Below, piece after piece: positions 19,006 through 28,917 of a stretch of 64,000 nt of DNA. Below the pieces are notes generated by a model. The model made no database searches. It was not told the origin of the DNA and was given only the letters and a program-made list of their open reading frames with translations. The position numbers were made by a program, and so were the translations under genes. Origin of the DNA: Hyphomicrobiales bacterium (GTDB lineage Bacteria > Pseudomonadota > Alphaproteobacteria > Rhizobiales > Rhodobiaceae); contig PKTR01000001.1 in assembly GCA_002869065.1 (NCBI GenBank), positions 487,118 through 551,117 of the forward strand, given 5' to 3'. The stretch's first letter is position 1. Each line of letters opens with the position of its first letter.

Positions 19006-20781
19006 ATGTGTGGAATAGCCGGAGAAATCCGTTTTGATGGGTCTTTTGCCGACGCTGCGGCAGTGTCGAAAATGGCGGACGTGCTGGCGCCGCGCGGGCC
19101 GGACGGCAGTGGGATTTTCGCACGGGGGCCGATTGCCTTCGGTCACCGGCGGCTGAAGATCATCGATCTGTCGGAAAAGGCGGCCCAGCCGATGGTCGAT
19201 CCCGACCTCGGACTGACCATCGCGTTCAACGGCTGCATCTACAATTATCCCGAATTGCGCCGGGAACTCGAAAAGGCGGGCTACCGCTTCTTCTCGGACG
19301 GCGACACCGAAGTCATCCTCAAGGCGTTCCACCATTGGGGCGGTGCCTGCGTCGAGCATTTCCACGGCATGTTCGCCTTCGCGATTGCCGAACGCGACAG
19401 CGGTGCGGTGACCTTTGCGCGCGACCGCTTCGGCATCAAGCCGCTGTATTATTCGCAGAGCGGCAAGCGGCTTCGCTTCGCCTCGACATTGCCCGCCATT
19501 CTGGCTGCCGGCGATGTCGATACCGGCATCGATACCTTCGCTCTGCACAACTTCATGAGTTTCCACGCAGTGGTGCCGCCGCCGCGCACGATCCTTGCCG
19601 GCGTCCGCAAACTGCCGCCGGCGACCATCCGCCGGTACGAGCCGGACGGGACGTTCCGTGAGCGGCGCTACTGGACGGCGGTCTATGAACGGCGCGCGGA
19701 AGATCTGTCGCTGACCCGCGACGACTGGCGAGATCGTGTGCTCGAAGCCCTGCGGGTCGCGGTCAGGCGCCGCATGGTCGCCGACGTGCCGGTTGGCGTG
19801 CTGCTTTCCGGCGGCGTCGATTCAAGCCTGATCGTCGGTCTGCTGGCGGAAGAGGGCCAGAAGGATCTGATGACCTTTTCCATCGGTTTCGAGGAGGCGA
19901 ATGGCGAGAAGGGCGACGAGTTCGTCTATTCCGACCTGATCGCAAAGAGGTTCGCGACCGACCACCGCAAGATCTTCGTGCCTGCCGCCGATCTGCTCAG
20001 CCATCTGCCTGATACGATCCGCGCCCAGTCAGAACCGATGGTGTCCTACGACAATATCGGCTTCTACCTGCTGAGCCGTGAAGTCTCGAAGCACATCAAG
20101 GTGGTGCAGTCGGGGCAGGGCGCCGATGAAGTCTTCGGCGGCTATCACTGGTATCCGCCGCTCGCCGGTTCCAACGACGTGGTCGGCGACTACGCCAAGG
20201 TCTTCTTCGACCGCTCGCACGCGACGCTCGCCGGCCAGTTGGCGCCGGAATGGCTGCATCCCGACGATGCGAGCCTTGACCTCGTGCGCGAGCATCTGAT
20301 GGCGGGAGGGGCGGAAACGCCGGTCGACCGCGCGCTGCGCCTCGATTCCGAGGTCATGCTGGTCGACGATCCGGTCAAGCGCGTCGACAACATGACGATG
20401 GCCTGGGGACTGGAGGCCCGCGTGCCGTTCCTCGATCACGAACTCGTCGAGCTTGCCGCGCGCATCCCGCCCGAGTTCAAGCTCAACGATGGCGGCAAGG
20501 GCGTCCTGAAGGATGCGGCGCGGCTCGTCGTGCCGAGCGAGGTAATCGACCGCAAGAAGGGCTACTTCCCGGTCCCGCAGCTCAAATACATCCAGGGCGA
20601 GTTCCTCGACATGGTGCGCGACGCGCTGACCAGCCAGAAGGCACGCGAGCGCGGTCTGTTCCAGAAACCGTGGCTCGACCAGCTCTTTGCCGATCCGGCG
20701 GCCCACATCACGCCGCTGCGTGGTTCCGAGCTGTGGCAGGCCGCTCTGCTCGAATTGTGGCTGCAAACGCACGAGGTGTGA
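19006..20781 (+). CDS. asnO: N-acetylglutaminylglutamine amidotransferase (asparagine synthase-like)
   Basis: A 591-residue asparagine-synthetase-like enzyme. The N-terminal glutamine amidotransferase domain starts MCGIAGE, with Cys2 as the nucleophile once Met is removed. The C-terminal synthetase domain has the ATP pyrophosphatase loop LLSGGVDSSLIVG. With the next gene it makes N-acetylglutaminylglutamine amide (NAGGN), a dipeptide osmolyte known from Sinorhizobium and Pseudomonas; this enzyme amidates the dipeptide's C-terminus. An in-frame ATG exists at 18904, but Cys must be residue 2, so 19006 (ribosome site AAAGGA) is right. The NAGGN role rests on the neighbours, which match the known three-gene set; alone it could be taken for AsnB. 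Confidence 0.93.
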   Translation: MCGIAGEIRFDGSFADAAAVSKMADVLAPRGPDGSGIFARGPIAFGHRRLKIIDLSEKAAQPMVDPDLGLTIAFNGCIYNYPELRRELEKAGYRFFSDGDTEVILKAFHHWGGACVEHFHGMFAFAIAERDSGAVTFARDRFGIKPLYYSQSGKRLRFASTLPAILAAGDVDTGIDTFALHNFMSFHAVVPPPRTILAGVRKLPPATIRRYEPDGTFRERRYWTAVYERRAEDLSLTRDDWRDRVLEALRVAVRRRMVADVPVGVLLSGGVDSSLIVGLLAEEGQKDLMTFSIGFEEANGEKGDEFVYSDLIAKRFATDHRKIFVPAADLLSHLPDTIRAQSEPMVSYDNIGFYLLSREVSKHIKVVQSGQGADEVFGGYHWYPPLAGSNDVVGDYAKVFFDRSHATLAGQLAPEWLHPDDASLDLVREHLMAGGAETPVDRALRLDSEVMLVDDPVKRVDNMTMAWGLEARVPFLDHELVELAARIPPEFKLNDGGKGVLKDAARLVVPSEVIDRKKGYFPVPQLKYIQGEFLDMVRDALTSQKARERGLFQKPWLDQLFADPAAHITPLRGSELWQAALLELWLQTHEV

Positions 20782-20792
20782 GGAGGACAGGC

Positions 20793-22643
20793 ATGTCTGA
20801 GTCCAGGAAACCTCCCGGCGGCGAAGGTCGCCAAGGGCGCGACCAGCGGGGACGCGATCAGTACAGCCATCGCCTGAAGCGCATGCGCGCCCAGGGGCTG
20901 AAACCGCCGATCGCCCATACCGACGAAGAGAAAACGCCGCAGCGTCCCGATTTCGCGCTCGACTGCGGTTGGGGCCGGCTGGTGTTCACCCAGACCTTCG
21001 CCGACAACGATGTGCTCGTCGGGGCGTTGCGCGAGGAGCTGCCGGATCGGCGCGACATCGCGATCTATGTGCGCGACCCGCATGTGCTGCTCGCCAACGC
21101 GCCGCAGGAGATCTTCCTCGATCCCTCGCACACCTATCGGCTCGATCTGAGCTCCTACCGCGCCTCCAAGCGGTCGCCGAAGGGGTTCTTCGTTCGCCGG
21201 CTGACCTCCCAGGAAGACGCCATGGCGATCAACCGCATCTATGCCGCGCGCGGCATGGTGACGGTGCCGCCGGAATTCTTTTGGGAGAAACGTGACGCGC
21301 GCTCGATCTGCTATTTCGTCGCCGAGGACGATACCACCGGCGAGGTGCTGGGAACGGTGACCGGCGTTGACCATCATCGCGCCTTCAATGACCCCGAACA
21401 CGGCTCGTCGCTATGGTGTCTGGCCGTCGATCCACAGGCCCGCCGGCCGGGTGTCGGCGAAGCGCTGGTGCGTCGCCTGGCCGAGTATTTTGTCGCCCGT
21501 GGCGCCGCCTATCTCGACCTTTCCGTGCTGCACGACAACGACCAGGCGATCGCGCTCTACGAGAAGCTGAACTTCAAGCGCGTGTCGTTCTTCAGCGTAA
21601 AGCGGAAGAACTCGATCAACGAGACGCTGTTTACCGGTCCCGCAGCGGATGTTGCGGTCAATCCCTATGCCGCGATCATCATCAAGGAAGCCCGCCGCCG
21701 CGGCATCCATGTCGACGTCATCGACGCCGGTGGCGGGTTCTTCCGCCTGACACATGGCGGGCGATCGATCCGTTGCCGCGAGAGCCTGTCGGAGTTCACC
21801 TCCGCCGTCGCCATGTCGATCTGCGACGACAAGGCGGTGACGCGGCGCATTGTCGAGGCCGCCGGCCTGACCGTTCCCGCGCAGATACCCGCGACAGCCG
21901 AGCGTAGCGAACTAGAGGCCTTCATCGCCGAACAGGGTTCGGTCGTCGTCAAGCCGGCGCGCGGAGAGCAGGGGCGCGGCATCTCGATCGGCCTGAAAAG
22001 CCTTGACGAAGTGGACGCGGCGATTGGCCAGGCGAACCAGGTTTCCGACGATGTGCTCATCGAGCAGTGCTTCTCGGGTGTGGATCTGCGCCTCGTGGTG
22101 ATCAATTTCCGGCTGGTCGCGGCGGCGATCCGCCGCCCGCCGCGCGTGGTGGGAGACGGCCGCCGAACCATTCGCGCGTTGATCGAGTCGCAAAGCCGGC
22201 GGCGCCAGGCGGCGACGGGTGGCGAGTCCTCGATCCCGATCGATGAGGAAGCAATCCGCACCATCGCCGAAGCGGGATACGAACTCGAGAGTGTCCCGGC
22301 CGAGGACGAGGAACTGATTGTTAGCAAGACCGCCAATCTGCACACCGGCGGGACCATTCACGACGTGACCGGTGAAGTTCATCCGACACTGGTGGAGGCC
22401 GCCGTCAACGCCGCGCGTGCCATCGATATCCCCGTCGTCGGGATCGACTTCATGGTCAAGTCGCCGCGCCTTGCCGACTATGTCGTCATCGAAGCCAACG
22501 AACGGCCGGGGCTTGCCAATCACGAGCCGCAGCCGACGGCTGAACGTTTCATCGACCTGCTTTTCCCGCTTTCGCTGCCGGCGCCCGTTCGCCGGGCGAT
22601 CCAGGATGCCGCGACCATCGGAGCTACCGAATGCCTCGACTGA
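20793..22643 (+). CDS. ngg: N-acetylglutaminylglutamine synthetase (GNAT plus ATP-grasp)
   Basis: A 616-residue two-domain enzyme. An N-terminal basic segment is followed by a GNAT acetyltransferase domain (about 130-280) with WCLAVDPQARRPGVGEALVRRL as the acetyl-CoA loop. The C-terminal ATP-grasp ligase (about 320-610) has VVKPARGEQGRGISIGL and VVGIDFMVKSP. It is expected to acetylate glutamine and join a second glutamine, making the precursor of NAGGN. The ATG has a perfect AGGAGG site 11 bases after the asnO stop. It overlaps the next gene by 13 bases, so the three genes are one operon. Confidence 0.93.
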   Translation: MSESRKPPGGEGRQGRDQRGRDQYSHRLKRMRAQGLKPPIAHTDEEKTPQRPDFALDCGWGRLVFTQTFADNDVLVGALREELPDRRDIAIYVRDPHVLLANAPQEIFLDPSHTYRLDLSSYRASKRSPKGFFVRRLTSQEDAMAINRIYAARGMVTVPPEFFWEKRDARSICYFVAEDDTTGEVLGTVTGVDHHRAFNDPEHGSSLWCLAVDPQARRPGVGEALVRRLAEYFVARGAAYLDLSVLHDNDQAIALYEKLNFKRVSFFSVKRKNSINETLFTGPAADVAVNPYAAIIIKEARRRGIHVDVIDAGGGFFRLTHGGRSIRCRESLSEFTSAVAMSICDDKAVTRRIVEAAGLTVPAQIPATAERSELEAFIAEQGSVVVKPARGEQGRGISIGLKSLDEVDAAIGQANQVSDDVLIEQCFSGVDLRLVVINFRLVAAAIRRPPRVVGDGRRTIRALIESQSRRRQAATGGESSIPIDEEAIRTIAEAGYELESVPAEDEELIVSKTANLHTGGTIHDVTGEVHPTLVEAAVNAARAIDIPVVGIDFMVKSPRLADYVVIEANERPGLANHEPQPTAERFIDLLFPLSLPAPVRRAIQDAATIGATECLD

Positions 22644-23800
22644 CGATCGATCACGACTACCTGCAAGACATCCTCGCCGAACTGCTCGAGATTCCGAGTC
22701 CGACCGGCTACACCGACACGATCGTTCGTTTCGTCGTTGGCGAGCTGGAGAAACTGGGCCTGTCCGTTGAACTGACCCGCCGCGGCGCCATACGTGCCGT
22801 CCGGGCCGGCCAGCAGCGCGACAGGGGCGCCCGCGCAATCGTCTCCCACCTCGACACGCTCGGTGCTCAGGTGAAGTCGCTCAATGACAACGGCCGGGTT
22901 TCGGTCGTGCCGATCGGCACCTGGTCGGCGCGTTTTGCGGAGGGTGCGCGGGTGACGATCTTCACCGAGAATGGCAGCTATCGCGGAACGATCCTGCCAC
23001 TGAAGGCGTCTGGCCATACCTTCAACGACGAAATCGACACCCACCCGGTCGGCTGGGAGCATGTCGAACTGCGCGTCGATGCGCTCGCCCGCAACAAGGC
23101 GGATCTTGAGCGCGTCGGTATAGAGATCGGCGATATCGTCTCGATTGACCCGCAGGCCGAATTCATGGACAACGGCTTCATCGTCTCGCGCCACCTCGAC
23201 AACAAGGCCGGCGTCGCGGTGATGCTCGCCGCGCTCAAGGCCTTGCAGGATGCAAGCGTCGAAACGCCCGTCGATATCCACTTCCTTTTCACTATCGCCG
23301 AGGAGGTTGGCGTCGGGGCATCTTCAGTGCTGACCCCGCAGGTCGCCTCGATGGTCACCATCGACAACGGCACCACCGCGCCGGGACAGAATTCGGACGA
23401 GTTCGGGGTCACGATTGCCATGGCCGATCAGACCGGGCCGTTCGACTATCACCTGACCAAGAAGCTCGTCGATCTCTGCAAGACGAACGATATCCGCTAT
23501 CAGAAGGATATCTTCCGCTACTACCGTTCCGACACCGCGAGTGCCCTCGAAGCGGGGGCCGATGTTCGCACCTCGCTGATCACCTTCGGTGTCGATGCGT
23601 CGCATGGCTACGAACGCATCCACATGCACGCCCTGCGTTCGCTGGCGGAACTGATCACGGCCTATGTGGCGAGCCCGGTCCGTATCCAGCGCGACTTCGA
23701 AAAGACAACGGACGTCCACGGCTTCACGCGGCAAAACACGACGGAGGCCGAGCAGGATCTGTCGCCCGATGTCGAGTCGCCCGAAGTCGAGCCGGCCTGA
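22631..23800 (+). CDS. M42-family peptidase of the osmoprotectant NAGGN system
   Basis: A 389-residue metal-dependent aminopeptidase-like protein. Metal ligands are visible in VSHLDTLG (His, Asp), SRHLDNKAGVAVM (Asp) and FTIAEEVGVGASS (the Glu pair); a further ligand is in TIDNGT and His in GVDASHGYERIHM. A protein of this type accompanies asnO-ngg in many genomes; its substrate is not proven and could be the NAGGN dipeptide or an intermediate, which would make it a recycling enzyme. It starts inside the end of ngg, so translation is probably coupled. The C-terminus has an acidic tail rich in Ser-Pro. No terminator follows. Confidence 0.9.
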   Translation: MPRLTIDHDYLQDILAELLEIPSPTGYTDTIVRFVVGELEKLGLSVELTRRGAIRAVRAGQQRDRGARAIVSHLDTLGAQVKSLNDNGRVSVVPIGTWSARFAEGARVTIFTENGSYRGTILPLKASGHTFNDEIDTHPVGWEHVELRVDALARNKADLERVGIEIGDIVSIDPQAEFMDNGFIVSRHLDNKAGVAVMLAALKALQDASVETPVDIHFLFTIAEEVGVGASSVLTPQVASMVTIDNGTTAPGQNSDEFGVTIAMADQTGPFDYHLTKKLVDLCKTNDIRYQKDIFRYYRSDTASALEAGADVRTSLITFGVDASHGYERIHMHALRSLAELITAYVASPVRIQRDFEKTTDVHGFTRQNTTEAEQDLSPDVESPEVEPA

Positions 23801-24098
23801 TGCGGCAGTCGTCCGACGCTGGAAATCGGGAAATCATGCCTGCTGGGACGGAGAGTTGGGACTATGGTCCTTCGCGCGGAAGTATATGTAAAGATGCAGA
23901 AAAAATAGATAAGCATACTTATCGCAATATACGAAATTAGAACAACGTTAACCCTGTTTTGTTTAGCTGGCTTTTGCAAAGGTGGGGGCCGGCAGAACTG
24001 AAACGGCCAGGAGTTTTTGTTCGGGCCCCCCGTTCGAATCTGTTTTGCTGATGCCCGCGCGGCATCCGGCAACTCAGCTAACGGCAGCGGGTGCCCAT
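23801..24098 (+). other. intergenic, A+T-rich, before the chemoreceptor gene
   Basis: About 300 bases with a strongly A+T-rich core (23878-23970) that probably contains the promoter of the chemoreceptor gene. I cannot place the elements with confidence, and no gene is supported. Confidence 0.4.
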
Positions 24099-26093
24099 AT
24101 GTTCAAGAAACTCTCCATACGCGCGATGATCTCACTGGCAATCGCGGCGATCAGCGTTCTCACTCTGGCTTTCATCATCGTTTCAGAATGGCTATCGGCG
24201 GGTGTCGAAGACGCCACGGACTTCGCTTTGAAGGAAGCCATGACCATGTCCGGCCCGGCGGTGGAACTCACCGATACGGTTCGCCAGATCCAGCTCGACG
24301 TGGTTCAGGTTCAGCAATGGCTCACCGACATTTCCGCCACGCGCGGCCGTGACGGGTTGAACGACGGCTTTGACGAAGCCAAGGCCAATGCCGAGAAATT
24401 CGTCGCCGACGTCGCCATGGCAAAGACCCTTGCGGCCGAGTTTGGCCTTGATGACCTCGCAGGCAAGCTTGACGCCGCCGCGAAGAGTTTTCCCCCGTTC
24501 TACGAGACCGGCCAGAAAATGGCGCGGGCCTATATCGACGGCGGCCCCGCCGCCGGCAATGCCATGATGGGCTCGTTCGACGCGGTCGCCGAAAAGATCC
24601 AGAGCGACATCGAGGCGATACTGGACGCCAAGAACGCGGCGATCACCGTGCAGCAGTCGAAACTCGAGGCCGAGATCGTCCACGCAAAAGCCATCGCGAC
24701 CGAGCGCAACTACGTTGTCTACGCGTTCATCGTGCTCTTCGTTCTGGGCATGGCAGGCGTGCACCTGTTCCTCAACCGGCGTGTGATCGCGCCCCTGAAA
24801 AAGGCGACCGGTCTGATGAGCGCCATGGCGGCCGGCAAATACACCCAGTCGGTGGATTTTGCCGAACGTCGCGATGAGATCGGCGCAATCGGGCAAGCGT
24901 TGGTCATTTTCCAGGAAAATGCGCGCGAGCGGGAGCGTCTGGAAGCCAAGAGCCGTCACGATTTCGAACATGAACGCGCGCGCCAGGAGAACATGGAACG
25001 CGTGATCGCGACCTTCCAGCGCGAGGTCAGTGCGGTCCTGCAGATGGTCGACGAGGAGAACGAGCGCATGCTGCAGAGCGCCACGATCCTCGCCCAGATC
25101 GCTGGCGTGGCATCTGCCGAGGCGGACGCGGCGAACGCGGCGACCTCCAACGCCTCCAACGACGTTCAGACGGTCGCCTCCGCGGCCGAGGAACTGAGCG
25201 CGTCTATTCGCGAGATCTCGTCGCAATCGGCGCACGCCAATCAGCTTTCGCACGAGACGACGGAGACAGCCCAGCGCACCAATGCCGAGGTCTCCGCGCT
25301 TGCCGACGCGGCCGAACGGATCGGCCAGGTCATCGGGTTGATCAAGGATATCGCCGAACAGACGAACCTGCTGGCGTTGAATGCCACCATCGAGGCGGCG
25401 CGGGCCGGTGAAGCGGGCAAGGGATTCGCTGTGGTCGCGGCCGAGGTGAAAAACCTGTCGACCCAGACCGCGAAGGCAACCGAGGAAATCGCGCAGCAGG
25501 TGAATGCCGTGCAGGCGTCGACACGCAGCGCCGTCGAAGCGATCGAGACCATCTCGAATGCAATCGACAGCATGGGGCAGGTGACGGCGGCGATTGCAGC
25601 GTCAGTCGAAGAACAGGATGCGGCGACCGGCGAAATCAGCGAGGCGATTGCCCGTGCATCTGCCCAGAGTATGGAAGCCTCGAGCGGGGTCGCCAATGTG
25701 GCCCAGCAGATCGACGAGACGAGCCACGAGTCGGCCAATGTCCAGTCTGTCTCGGAACGGCTGCGCGAAGTTTCCGAACGTCTGTCGGGCAGTGTTGAGC
25801 GGTTCCTGAGCGACGTGTCCGAGGACGGTGGGGAGCGGCGCACCAAGGCACGCAACCTCGTCGGAGACGAGGCGGTGATCGCGTTTGCCGATCAGCTCCA
25901 TGAGGTGACCGTGCACGACCGCAACGATGACGGGGGATTCGGCATCACGGTGTTCCCCGGCATCCGCGAAGGATTGGACGTGGAACTGATGCTCGCGGGC
26001 GAAGAGGCCGTCCCGGCTAAAGTCGTGTGGGTGCACGACGGCATGGCCGGTATCGCTATGGTCGAGCAGGCCCGCAACGCCGCGGCCGCCTGA
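24099..26093 (+). CDS. methyl-accepting chemotaxis protein with C-terminal PilZ-like domain
   Basis: A 664-residue chemoreceptor. TM1 lies near residues 10-30, then a periplasmic helical domain of about 170 residues, TM2 (about 205-225), a HAMP domain, and a long coiled-coil signalling domain whose tip is visible as [35 protein letters not shown] (from about residue 420). After the signalling domain, about residues 570-660 contain RRTKARN, then [12 protein letters not shown] and [12 protein letters not shown], a pattern like a degenerate PilZ domain, the family that binds cyclic di-GMP. The key D/NxSxxG motif is imperfect (Asp-Gly-Gly), so ligand binding is uncertain. No che genes are nearby. 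The ATG at 24099 was chosen because it precedes the positively charged start of TM1. Confidence 0.9.
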   Translation: MFKKLSIRAMISLAIAAISVLTLAFIIVSEWLSAGVEDATDFALKEAMTMSGPAVELTDTVRQIQLDVVQVQQWLTDISATRGRDGLNDGFDEAKANAEKFVADVAMAKTLAAEFGLDDLAGKLDAAAKSFPPFYETGQKMARAYIDGGPAAGNAMMGSFDAVAEKIQSDIEAILDAKNAAITVQQSKLEAEIVHAKAIATERNYVVYAFIVLFVLGMAGVHLFLNRRVIAPLKKATGLMSAMAAGKYTQSVDFAERRDEIGAIGQALVIFQENARERERLEAKSRHDFEHERARQENMERVIATFQREVSAVLQMVDEENERMLQSATILAQIAGVASAEADAANAATSNASNDVQTVASAAEELSASIREISSQSAHANQLSHETTETAQRTNAEVSALADAAERIGQVIGLIKDIAEQTNLLALNATIEAARAGEAGKGFAVVAAEVKNLSTQTAKATEEIAQQVNAVQASTRSAVEAIETISNAIDSMGQVTAAIAASVEEQDAATGEISEAIARASAQSMEASSGVANVAQQIDETSHESANVQSVSERLREVSERLSGSVERFLSDVSEDGGERRTKARNLVGDEAVIAFADQLHEVTVHDRNDDGGFGITVFPGIREGLDVELMLAGEEAVPAKVVWVHDGMAGIAMVEQARNAAAA

Positions 26094-26118
26094 CCATCAG
26101 CTATCCGATATCAAGAAA

Positions 26119-26148
26119 ACGCCGCGGCGATGACCGCGGCGTTTTTGT
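26119..26148 (+). terminator. intrinsic terminator after the chemoreceptor gene
   Basis: ACGCCGCGG and CCGCGGCGT form a 9-bp stem followed by TTTTTGT. The preceding AAGAAAA could let it act for the convergent gene too. Confidence 0.9.
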
Positions 26149-26207
26149 ATCGCCTGTGACTTCCGGACGGCCTGGTCGCCATGCGCGTTGCGCCATGACG
26201 TTGCGCG

Positions 26208-26525
26208 TCAGGCGTTCGCCGCGACCAGCCGGACCACGTCGGGCGGGCAAAGGTGTTTGCTTCCGCAAACCTGTCCCGCCTCGATTGACGCGATCAGCGC
26301 CCGCGCGCGCCTCACGACGTCTTCGCGGGCGGGCCGTCCGTGTTCTGTGATGGATGTCAATTCAAGCGTATGAGCATTTTTCGTAATGGTGCAGCGAAAC
26401 CGGGCCGAAATCGGTTCACCCGACGAGGTCTCCCGGAACGGTACCGTTATTTCGAAATTGTCAGCGCCATTCGCGCCGAACAGCTCACACTCCCGGCAAC
26501 AGCATTCCAATCCGTTTTTTCTCAT
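26208..26525 (-). CDS. small cysteine-rich hypothetical protein
   Basis: A 105-residue protein I do not recognise. The start at 26525 is supported by AGGGG eight bases upstream. Near the N-terminus is a dense cysteine cluster, LECCCRECELFG, and two more cysteines lie near the end in CGSKHLCPP, so a metal site (zinc or iron-sulphur) is plausible. The middle looks like a small alpha/beta domain, with ITVPFRETSSG and CTITKNAHTLELTSI as probable strands. It converges with the chemoreceptor gene and has no operon partner. Frame quality and codon use look genuine; function unknown. Confidence 0.65.
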   Translation of the reverse strand: MRKNGLECCCRECELFGANGADNFEITVPFRETSSGEPISARFRCTITKNAHTLELTSITEHGRPAREDVVRRARALIASIEAGQVCGSKHLCPPDVVRLVAANA

Positions 26526-26734
26526 TGACCGCCCCTGGTTTGCGATCCTCCCGATAGATCCGGCGATCTTACGCGTTTTTGGGGGCGGCGTCTTTACGGG
26601 TTCGGGCGGATGGTCGCATCCCGTGCGTGTTGTGGGTGCTGCCACAGATGCGCCGGCTCCGTTGGGGTGATCCGCTCGGACAAACGCGCTGCTGGGAAGA
26701 GGTTGCGGAGAGGCGTGCGAAATTGGAGGGGAGC

Positions 26735-26811
26735 TGGTGGGCGGTGAGAGATTCGAACTCCCGACCCCCTGGGTGTAAACCAGGTGCTCTAACCAGCTGA
26801 GCTAACCGCCC
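26735..26811 (-). tRNA. tRNA-Val (anticodon UAC)
   Basis: A 77-base cloverleaf on the minus strand with acceptor arms GGGCGGT/ACCGCCC, anticodon stem CCTGG/CCAGG, loop TTTACAC giving UAC, and an encoded CCA end. A loose promoter (TTGCGT, 17 bases, TAAACC) lies upstream. Confidence 0.96.
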
Positions 26812-26936
26812 GGAACTGCAAAATTCCGCAGAACGGTTTAGGCGGTTCGCCAGTCTGACGCAAGCCGCCTCTTTGCCCCGCCACATGGCTTCCTGCGGCA
26901 ATCGAAATTTTCTTTGACGGTTTCGTTCCACCAGCC

Positions 26937-26965
26937 TTGACAGGGGGGTGGGACTAGCATAGATC
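26937..26965 (+). promoter_or_regulatory. promoter of tRNA-Asp
   Basis: TTGACA (26937-26942) is followed 16 to 17 bases later by ATAGAT/TAGATC. The distance to the tRNA (about 30 bases) fits a short 5' leader. Confidence 0.6.
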
Positions 26966-26995
26966 GGGCTCCGCGCCGCCACGATGCGTCGTTGC

Positions 26996-27072
26996 GGGGG
27001 TGTAGCTCAGTTGGTTAGAGCGCTGGCCTGTCACGCCAGAGGCCGCGGGTTCGAGTCCCGTCACTCCCGCCA
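26996..27072 (+). tRNA. tRNA-Asp (anticodon GUC)
   Basis: A 77-base cloverleaf with acceptor arms GGGGGTG/CACTCCC, anticodon stem CTGGC/GCCAG, loop CTGTCAC giving GUC, discriminator G and an encoded CCA end. A terminator follows. Confidence 0.96.
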
Positions 27073-27099
27073 CTTTCTTTTGAATATTCTAATGTTTGC

Positions 27100-27131
27100 A
27101 AGCGCTCCGGCCCGGCCCGAGCGCTTTTTTG
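27100..27131 (+). terminator. intrinsic terminator after tRNA-Asp
   Basis: AAGCGCTC and GAGCGCTT form an 8-bp stem around an 11-base loop, followed by TTTTTG. It isolates the tRNA from the nuo operon. Confidence 0.88.
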
Positions 27132-27348
27132 TTGTTTTTGTGCGCCGCGAAAAATAAATGCGCAAAACACCCGGCCTTGATTGTCTCGTGCTCTTGCTTC
27201 ACGCAATTGGGTGGGCTAAGCCCAAGAAACCGAATGCGGCCGGGTTTATACCGGTTGACAGGGGCGGGGGCCTCCCCGTTCATTCCCGTCGACGGGCAGC
27301 CTGGCAGATGCGGCCTCCTCAGCCGCCACCCCAAAGGGGTCCTGGACC

Positions 27349-27714
27349 ATGGAAGACCTGCTAAGCGAATACCTACCGATCATTATCTTTATCGGCATTT
27401 CGTTGGTCATCGGTCTGGCCTTGTTGGTTGCGCCTTTCTTGCTCGCCTTCAAGCAGCCGGACTCGGAAAAACTCTCGGCCTATGAATGCGGCTTCAACGC
27501 GTTCGACGATGCCCGCATGAAGTTCGATGCCCGATTCTATCTGGTCTCGATCCTGTTCATTATCTTCGACCTCGAAGTGGCCTTCCTGTTTCCCTGGGCG
27601 GTCGCGTTCAAGGAAGTCGGTCTGCTCGGCTTCTGGTCGATGATGGTGTTCCTCGGGGTGCTGACGATCGGCTTCGCCTATGAATGGAAGAAGGGGGCGC
27701 TGGAATGGGATTGA
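27349..27714 (+). CDS. nuoA: NADH dehydrogenase subunit A
   Basis: A 121-residue complex I membrane subunit with three predicted spans (about 9-31, 65-85, 92-112). The conserved loop [32 protein letters not shown] carries the family cysteine and lies near the quinone site. It is the first gene of the nuo operon, preceded by AAAGGGG. The last ten bases overlap nuoB. The operon promoter must lie in 27132-27348 but is not obvious. Confidence 0.97.
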   Translation: MEDLLSEYLPIIIFIGISLVIGLALLVAPFLLAFKQPDSEKLSAYECGFNAFDDARMKFDARFYLVSILFIIFDLEVAFLFPWAVAFKEVGLLGFWSMMVFLGVLTIGFAYEWKKGALEWD

Positions 27715-28286
27715 CGTCGCAGTCGGGCCCGTTGGTGGCGCCGGAACCCAAGGGCCTGATCGATCCCAAGACCGGCAAGCCGATCGGGTCGAACGATCCG
27801 TTCTTCACTGAGGTCAATAACGAACTCGCCGACAAGGGTTTCCTCGTCACCTCGACCGACGAGCTGATCCAGTGGGCCCGCACCGGCTCGCTGATGTGGA
27901 TGACCTTCGGCCTTGCCTGCTGCGCCGTCGAGATGATGCAGATGTCGATGCCGCGCTACGACGCCGAGCGCTATGGCATTGCGCCGCGCGCCAGTCCGCG
28001 CCAGTCCGACGTCATCATCGTTGCCGGTACGCTGACCAACAAGATGGCGCCCGCGATCCGCAAGGTCTACGACCAGATGCCGGAGCCGCGTTACGTCATC
28101 TCCATGGGCTCGTGCGCCAATGGCGGCGGCTACTATCACTATTCCTATTCGGTGGTCCGTGGCTGCGACCGGGTGCTTCCGGTCGACGTGTACGTGCCGG
28201 GCTGTCCTCCGACGGCCGAGGCGCTGCTCTACGGGTTCCTGCTTCTGCAGAAGAAAATTCGCCGTACCGGCACGATCGAGCGCTAG
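27705..28286 (+). CDS. nuoB: NADH dehydrogenase subunit B
   Basis: A 193-residue complex I subunit that carries cluster N2, the last iron-sulphur cluster before quinone. Ligands are visible in [22 protein letters not shown] and [12 protein letters not shown]. The start is the ATG inside the end of nuoA, with AAGGGGG upstream; a slightly longer frame exists but lacks support. The N-terminal 35-residue extension rich in Pro and Gly is usual in alphaproteobacteria. Confidence 0.97.
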   Translation: MGLTSQSGPLVAPEPKGLIDPKTGKPIGSNDPFFTEVNNELADKGFLVTSTDELIQWARTGSLMWMTFGLACCAVEMMQMSMPRYDAERYGIAPRASPRQSDVIIVAGTLTNKMAPAIRKVYDQMPEPRYVISMGSCANGGGYYHYSYSVVRGCDRVLPVDVYVPGCPPTAEALLYGFLLLQKKIRRTGTIER

Positions 28287-28304
28287 GCGGGGAGCGAGAA
28301 GACG

Positions 28305-28910
28305 ATGGACGAGACGCTGCACGAGCTTGGGGAGTTTCTGGCCCATGCGCTCGGCGATTCGGTGGAGGAATGGCAGATCAGCCACGGCGAGCTGACGGTC
28401 CGGGTCGGTGTTGCCCAGATCGTCTCCGTCGTACGCTTCCTGCGCGATGACGCACGCTGCCAGTTCGTCAACATCATCGACATTTGTGGCGTTGACTGGC
28501 CGGGCCGGGACAAGCGTTTCGACGTGGTCTATCACCTCCTGTCGCCGAAGCAGAATCAGCGTATCCGCCTCAAGGTGCATACCGACGAGACGACGCCGGT
28601 GCCTTCGGTCACCTGTGTGTTCCCGGGCGCCGAGTGGTACGAGCGTGAGGCCTACGACCTGTATGGCATCCTGTTCACCGGGCACCCGGACCTGCGCCGG
28701 CTGCTGACCGATTACGGCTTCGAGGGCCATCCGCTTCGCAAGGATTTTCCGCTCACCGGCTTCGTCGAGGTTCGCTACGACGACGAGCTGAAGCGGGTCG
28801 TCTACGAACCGGTCAAACTGACCCAGGAATTCCGCAACTTCGACTTCATGTCGCCGTGGGAGGGCACCGACTATGTGCTCCCGGGCGATGAGAAGGCAGA
28901 GACGAACTGA
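28305..28910 (+). CDS. nuoC: NADH dehydrogenase subunit C
   Basis: A 201-residue peripheral-arm subunit (30-kDa family). The signature [38 protein letters not shown] is intact. It is separate from NuoD, as in alphaproteobacteria and mitochondria and unlike the E. coli NuoCD fusion. It starts 18 bases after nuoB with a GGGGAG site. Confidence 0.97.
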   Translation: MDETLHELGEFLAHALGDSVEEWQISHGELTVRVGVAQIVSVVRFLRDDARCQFVNIIDICGVDWPGRDKRFDVVYHLLSPKQNQRIRLKVHTDETTPVPSVTCVFPGAEWYEREAYDLYGILFTGHPDLRRLLTDYGFEGHPLRKDFPLTGFVEVRYDDELKRVVYEPVKLTQEFRNFDFMSPWEGTDYVLPGDEKAETN

Positions 28911-28917
28911 GGCGGCA

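Noticed and set aside
24099-26093. Chemoreceptor as part of a chemotaxis operon
   Set aside because: No cheA, cheW, cheR or cheB lies within the window; terminators and tRNAs isolate the gene.
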